Source: an uncultured Flavobacteriales bacterium
Lineage (GTDB): Bacteria; Bacteroidota; Bacteroidia; Flavobacteriales; Crocinitomicaceae
Assembly (NCBI GenBank): GCA_946479125.1
Contig: CAMLET010000110.1
Span: 1 to 8,635, forward strand
Direction: 5' to 3'
Length of the DNA stretch: 8,635 bases
A model generated the notes under the pieces. It was not told the DNA's origin and made no database searches. It saw nothing but the letters and a program-made list of their open reading frames with translations. A program made the translations under genes and the position numbers. Positions 4,793 through 8,635 of the stretch are shown here, piece after piece (the stretch's first letter is position 1; the number at the start of each line of letters is the position of its first letter).

Positions 4793-6685
4793 TTAGCTCT
4801 TCTTTTTGCGATTCTTCGCTTGTTCGGCTTGTAAGCGTTGTGCTTCCTCCAAACGCGCCATGAATCCCGATTTTTTCTTAGGACCTTTAGCTGTAGATTT
4901 TTGACGATTCGCAGCCATTTTCTCTTTCAACTTCTCTTCATCCACAAAGAATTTCTTAATTGCGAACATGAAGATGATTGTCATCAATGTTGAGATAAAG
5001 TAATAGTAACTCAAACCTGAAGAGTAATTGTTAAAGAAGAAGATCATCATGAACGGGAAGAAGTACATGATAAATTTCATATTTGGCATTCCCGGTTGTG
5101 TTGGCTGAACTGTGTTTTGAGAATTCAAGTAAGTGTAAGCCAACGTTGTTCCAGCCATTAACAATGTAAATAATGACATGTGATCTCCGTAGATTGGAAT
5201 GTTCGTTCCGAAATCCCAGATAGAATCATATGAAGAAAGATCTTCGGCCCAAAGGAATCCGTGCTGACGAAGTCCGAATGAAGCCGGGAAGAAACGGAAT
5301 ACCGCAAGTAGAATTGGCATTTGGATTAACATTGGTAAACAACCAGATAGAGGAGAGGCTCCTGATTCTCGCTGTAAAGCCATCATGTCCATTTGTTTCT
5401 TCATTTTATCGTCAGGATTCGGGTACTTTGCGTTCAAAGCATCGATCTCTGGTTTCAAAATGCGCATTTTAGCAGATGAAACGAACATTTTCCATTGAAC
5501 TGGCATCAAAACCAATTTCAAAATCAATGTCAACAATAGAATCGCAATTCCTGCTGACATCCCTAAACTAAGGAAGAAACCAAATAAAGGCTCAACAGCG
5601 TAAAGGTTGATCCAACGGAAAATCCCCCATCCCCAGTTCAAAATATCATCATAACCTTTATGGTATGATTTCAATGTTTTGTAGTCGTTTGGTCCAAAGT
5701 AGAAATGGAATTTTTCAGTTGCATTTTCTGTAGAACTCAAACCTAGGTTCATGTCTGCGGTGTACGTTTTAATGTGCGTACTGTACTTATCCGCAGTTTC
5801 TTTAAATCCGCTGATTTTGAATTGTGTTCCTTTTTTCTTGAAAGAACTTTCAGGAGTTAGAATCGCCGAGAAGTAACTTTGTTTGAAAGCTACCCAATTA
5901 ATGTCTTGCTCAGCCGCTTGTTTTTCACTTGCTACTTCGCTGTTCCAATTCGGACGCTCATCAGCATTTTGGTAACAAACTGTAGAAACACGACGTTGTT
6001 CTGACAACAAACGCTCAGTTCGCTGCATTGTCGTTCTCCAATTCATTTTTACACTGCTCGCAGGAACTTGTTTTGCTAAACCAGTAACAGAAACGGTATA
6101 ATCAACATTAAATCCTTTGTTTACCTTGTAAGTGTATTTAATGCTTCCTTCTTCCAATTTGTGTTCAAGAACAATTTTATCTTTCGATTTTGAAACAACT
6201 TTGAATTCTTTATCACCAGTTGCGTAAGGTTTTCCTTTGTACGTGAACTCTAACTGATTAACATTATCGTTATCAGAGAAAAGAACCAATGGAGTAATCT
6301 TTCCATCGTTTTTAACGTAGTTGTCATAACTCTCGTAACCTTTAATAGATACACTGGAAATGTTACCTCCTTTAGTTGAAATATCTACTAACAAACGACT
6401 TGCTGAAAGTTGAACGATTTCTTTTTTGAAGTTACTAACCGGAGCCTGAACCTTAGTAGAATCTTCTACTTTTCTTGTAGTTGCAGTTGAATCCTTAGAC
6501 TCTTTAGTCTCCTTATCAAACTTCGCCTTAGTGGTTTTTGCTTCTTTTTCTTTATTTTTCTTATCAGCTAACTTTTGTTTTTCTTGTTCTTTCTTAATTT
6601 CTTCAGCAGACGGCTGATTGAAGTAAGTAAAACCAATAAGTACAGCTGCAATCAATGAAAGACCAATGATCGAATTTCTATCCAT
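4793..6685 (-). CDS. yidC: Membrane protein insertase YidC (Oxa1 family)
   Basis: Inserts and folds inner-membrane proteins, alone or with the Sec translocon. The protein has 630 residues, normal for Bacteroidota. TM1 (about 5-22) is followed by a Lys/Glu-rich linker (27-80). The large periplasmic P1 domain (about 85-345) follows, with recognisable family segments such as WVAFKQSYFSAIL (264-276). The conserved Oxa1 core starts around 364. It contains the hydrophilic-groove arginine R408 in SSAKMRILKP, equivalent by motif to R366 of E. coli. It also contains the cytosolic hairpin (about 411-445), SPLSGCLPMLIQMPI (444-458), a TM near 503-520, and the last TM pair 537-576 with NNYSSGLSYYY (552-562). 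The C-terminal tail (577-630) is strongly basic, consistent with ribosome contact. It starts 69 bp after pyrG with no terminator between, so it is probably in the pyrG transcript, and it has its own terminator at 4681-4713. Confidence 0.97.
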   Translation of the reverse strand: MDRNSIIGLSLIAAVLIGFTYFNQPSAEEIKKEQEKQKLADKKNKEKEAKTTKAKFDKETKESKDSTATTRKVEDSTKVQAPVSNFKKEIVQLSASRLLVDISTKGGNISSVSIKGYESYDNYVKNDGKITPLVLFSDNDNVNQLEFTYKGKPYATGDKEFKVVSKSKDKIVLEHKLEEGSIKYTYKVNKGFNVDYTVSVTGLAKQVPASSVKMNWRTTMQRTERLLSEQRRVSTVCYQNADERPNWNSEVASEKQAAEQDINWVAFKQSYFSAILTPESSFKKKGTQFKISGFKETADKYSTHIKTYTADMNLGLSSTENATEKFHFYFGPNDYKTLKSYHKGYDDILNWGWGIFRWINLYAVEPLFGFFLSLGMSAGIAILLLTLILKLVLMPVQWKMFVSSAKMRILKPEIDALNAKYPNPDDKMKKQMDMMALQRESGASPLSGCLPMLIQMPILLAVFRFFPASFGLRQHGFLWAEDLSSYDSIWDFGTNIPIYGDHMSLFTLLMAGTTLAYTYLNSQNTVQPTQPGMPNMKFIMYFFPFMMIFFFNNYSSGLSYYYFISTLMTIIFMFAIKKFFVDEEKLKEKMAANRQKSTAKGPKKKSGFMARLEEAQRLQAEQAKNRKKKS

Positions 6686-6722
6686 TTCTAGTTATTGTTT
6701 TTATATTCTTTATTTTTTTCAT
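6678..6722 (-). other. Possible 14-codon leader ORF overlapping the yidC start
   Basis: In the pyrG-yidC spacer an ATG at 6722 opens MKKIKNIKTITRNG and stops at TAG (6678-6680). The last 8 nt overlap the first bases of yidC (ATGGATAG). This arrangement could couple translation. However, the stretch is simply A-rich and short, so the ORF may be chance. No ribosome binding sequence distinguishes it from the yidC ATG. Confidence 0.2.
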
Positions 6723-6754
6723 TATTACCGTATTCAACAATAGAACTATCGAAA

Positions 6755-8374
<1,620 letters not shown>

Positions 8375-8390
8375 TTAAAATTGTAACTAC

Positions 8391-8404
8391 GGGGGGCAAA
8401 GATA
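8391..8404 (-). promoter_or_regulatory. pyrG promoter: perfect -7 box followed by a C6 start region
   Basis: On the minus strand TATCTTTG (8404-8397) is an exact match to the Bacteroidetes -7 consensus TAnnTTTG. It is directly followed by six C residues (8396-8391), where transcription should start about 4 nt after the box. The predicted leader is only about 20-25 nt, ending AATTTTAAATA before the ATG. No TTG -33 element is present at standard spacing. Confidence 0.75.
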
Positions 8405-8458
8405 CAATAAACTTGCGGATGGAAGTGAACGGTTCGCCGAATTTTGAGAAAATTGTGC

Positions 8459-8539
8459 CTTCGACTCCGCTCAGTCACCATTTACTTCGATTTTACACAA
8501 CTTTAGGGGAGGAGAAAAGGAGACTGAGCGGAGCTGAAG
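8459..8539. repeat. Inverted pair of REP-like palindromes (CTTCGACTCCGCTCAGTC family)
   Basis: The left copy CTTCGACTCCGCTCAGTC (8459-8476) and the right copy GACTGAGCGGAGCTGAAG (8522-8539) face each other across 45 bp. They match at 16 of 18 positions; the two differences are an adjacent GA/AG swap. The left copy itself folds (GACT, 6-nt loop, AGTC), while in the right copy the swap breaks that small stem. From memory this 'actgagcggagtcgaag' palindrome is dispersed widely in Bacteroidota spacers, a pattern like REP/BIME elements moved by RAYT-type transposases. No transposase is in this window. Confidence 0.7.
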
Positions 8540-8584
8540 TCCCTTTTTAATACAATTCCCCATCATTCAAAAAAGTTGAAAAAT

Positions 8585-8614
8585 AAAGTCGAGCTGGACG
8601 TACCAGACTTTTTT
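8585..8614 (+). terminator. Possible terminator hairpin at the window edge
   Basis: CTGG (8594-8597) pairs with CCAG (8603-8606). AAAGT (8585-8589) can pair with ACTTT (8607-8611) around a 4-nt one-sided bulge, and six T residues are present (8609-8614). On the minus strand a T-rich run also follows, so it may be bidirectional. The gene it would serve lies outside the window, so strand and role are uncertain. Confidence 0.35.
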
Positions 8615-8635
8615 CAAAGACATTATTTCCGTTAG

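Noticed and set aside
6686..6754. A separate promoter for yidC in the pyrG-yidC spacer
   Set aside because: No TAnnTTTG match is visible and no terminator precedes it; co-transcription from the pyrG promoter is simpler.

Overview
This window looks like chromosomal sequence from a Bacteroidota species, most likely a flavobacterium-like organism; Fluviicola or another Crocinitomicaceae is my guess and is not proven. The reasons are AT-rich DNA, A-rich translation starts with no Shine-Dalgarno sequence, a perfect Bacteroidetes -7 box (TAnnTTTG) in front of pyrG, a YidC with a long charged linker and basic tail, pyrG next to yidC, and palindromic intergenic repeats of the kind scattered through Flavobacteriia.

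Layout, left to right. (1) Positions 4-1920, minus strand: ribD (bifunctional riboflavin deaminase/reductase), then after 9 bp an MBL-fold metallohydrolase with a complete metal-ligand set; probably one transcript. (2) 1921-2144: divergent intergenic region with an inverted repeat and GGGAAWT-type direct repeats. (3) 2145-3954, plus strand: a 12-TM MFS symporter, a spacer that holds a probable terminator inside a long A/T-rich inverted repeat, then a secreted SnoaL/NTF2-like protein. (4) 3955-4174: convergent region with a hairpin and a clear minus-strand terminator. (5) 4175-4498, minus strand: a small exported protein resembling a stand-alone TonB C-terminal domain. (6) 4499-4792: two REP-like palindromes and the yidC terminator. 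(7) 4793-8371, minus strand: pyrG (CTP synthase) followed by yidC (membrane protein insertase), with no terminator between them. (8) 8372-8635: pyrG promoter, an inverted pair of another REP-like palindrome, and a terminator-like hairpin at the window edge.

Functionally these are mostly housekeeping genes (riboflavin and CTP synthesis, membrane protein insertion) plus a few accessory exported or transport proteins. I see no mobile element with its own transposase, no CRISPR array, no RNA gene and no defence system. Nothing here makes a convincing undescribed multi-gene system. The most interesting points are regulatory or structural: a six-C run at the expected transcription start of the CTP synthase gene, and several distinct palindromic repeats in the spacers.
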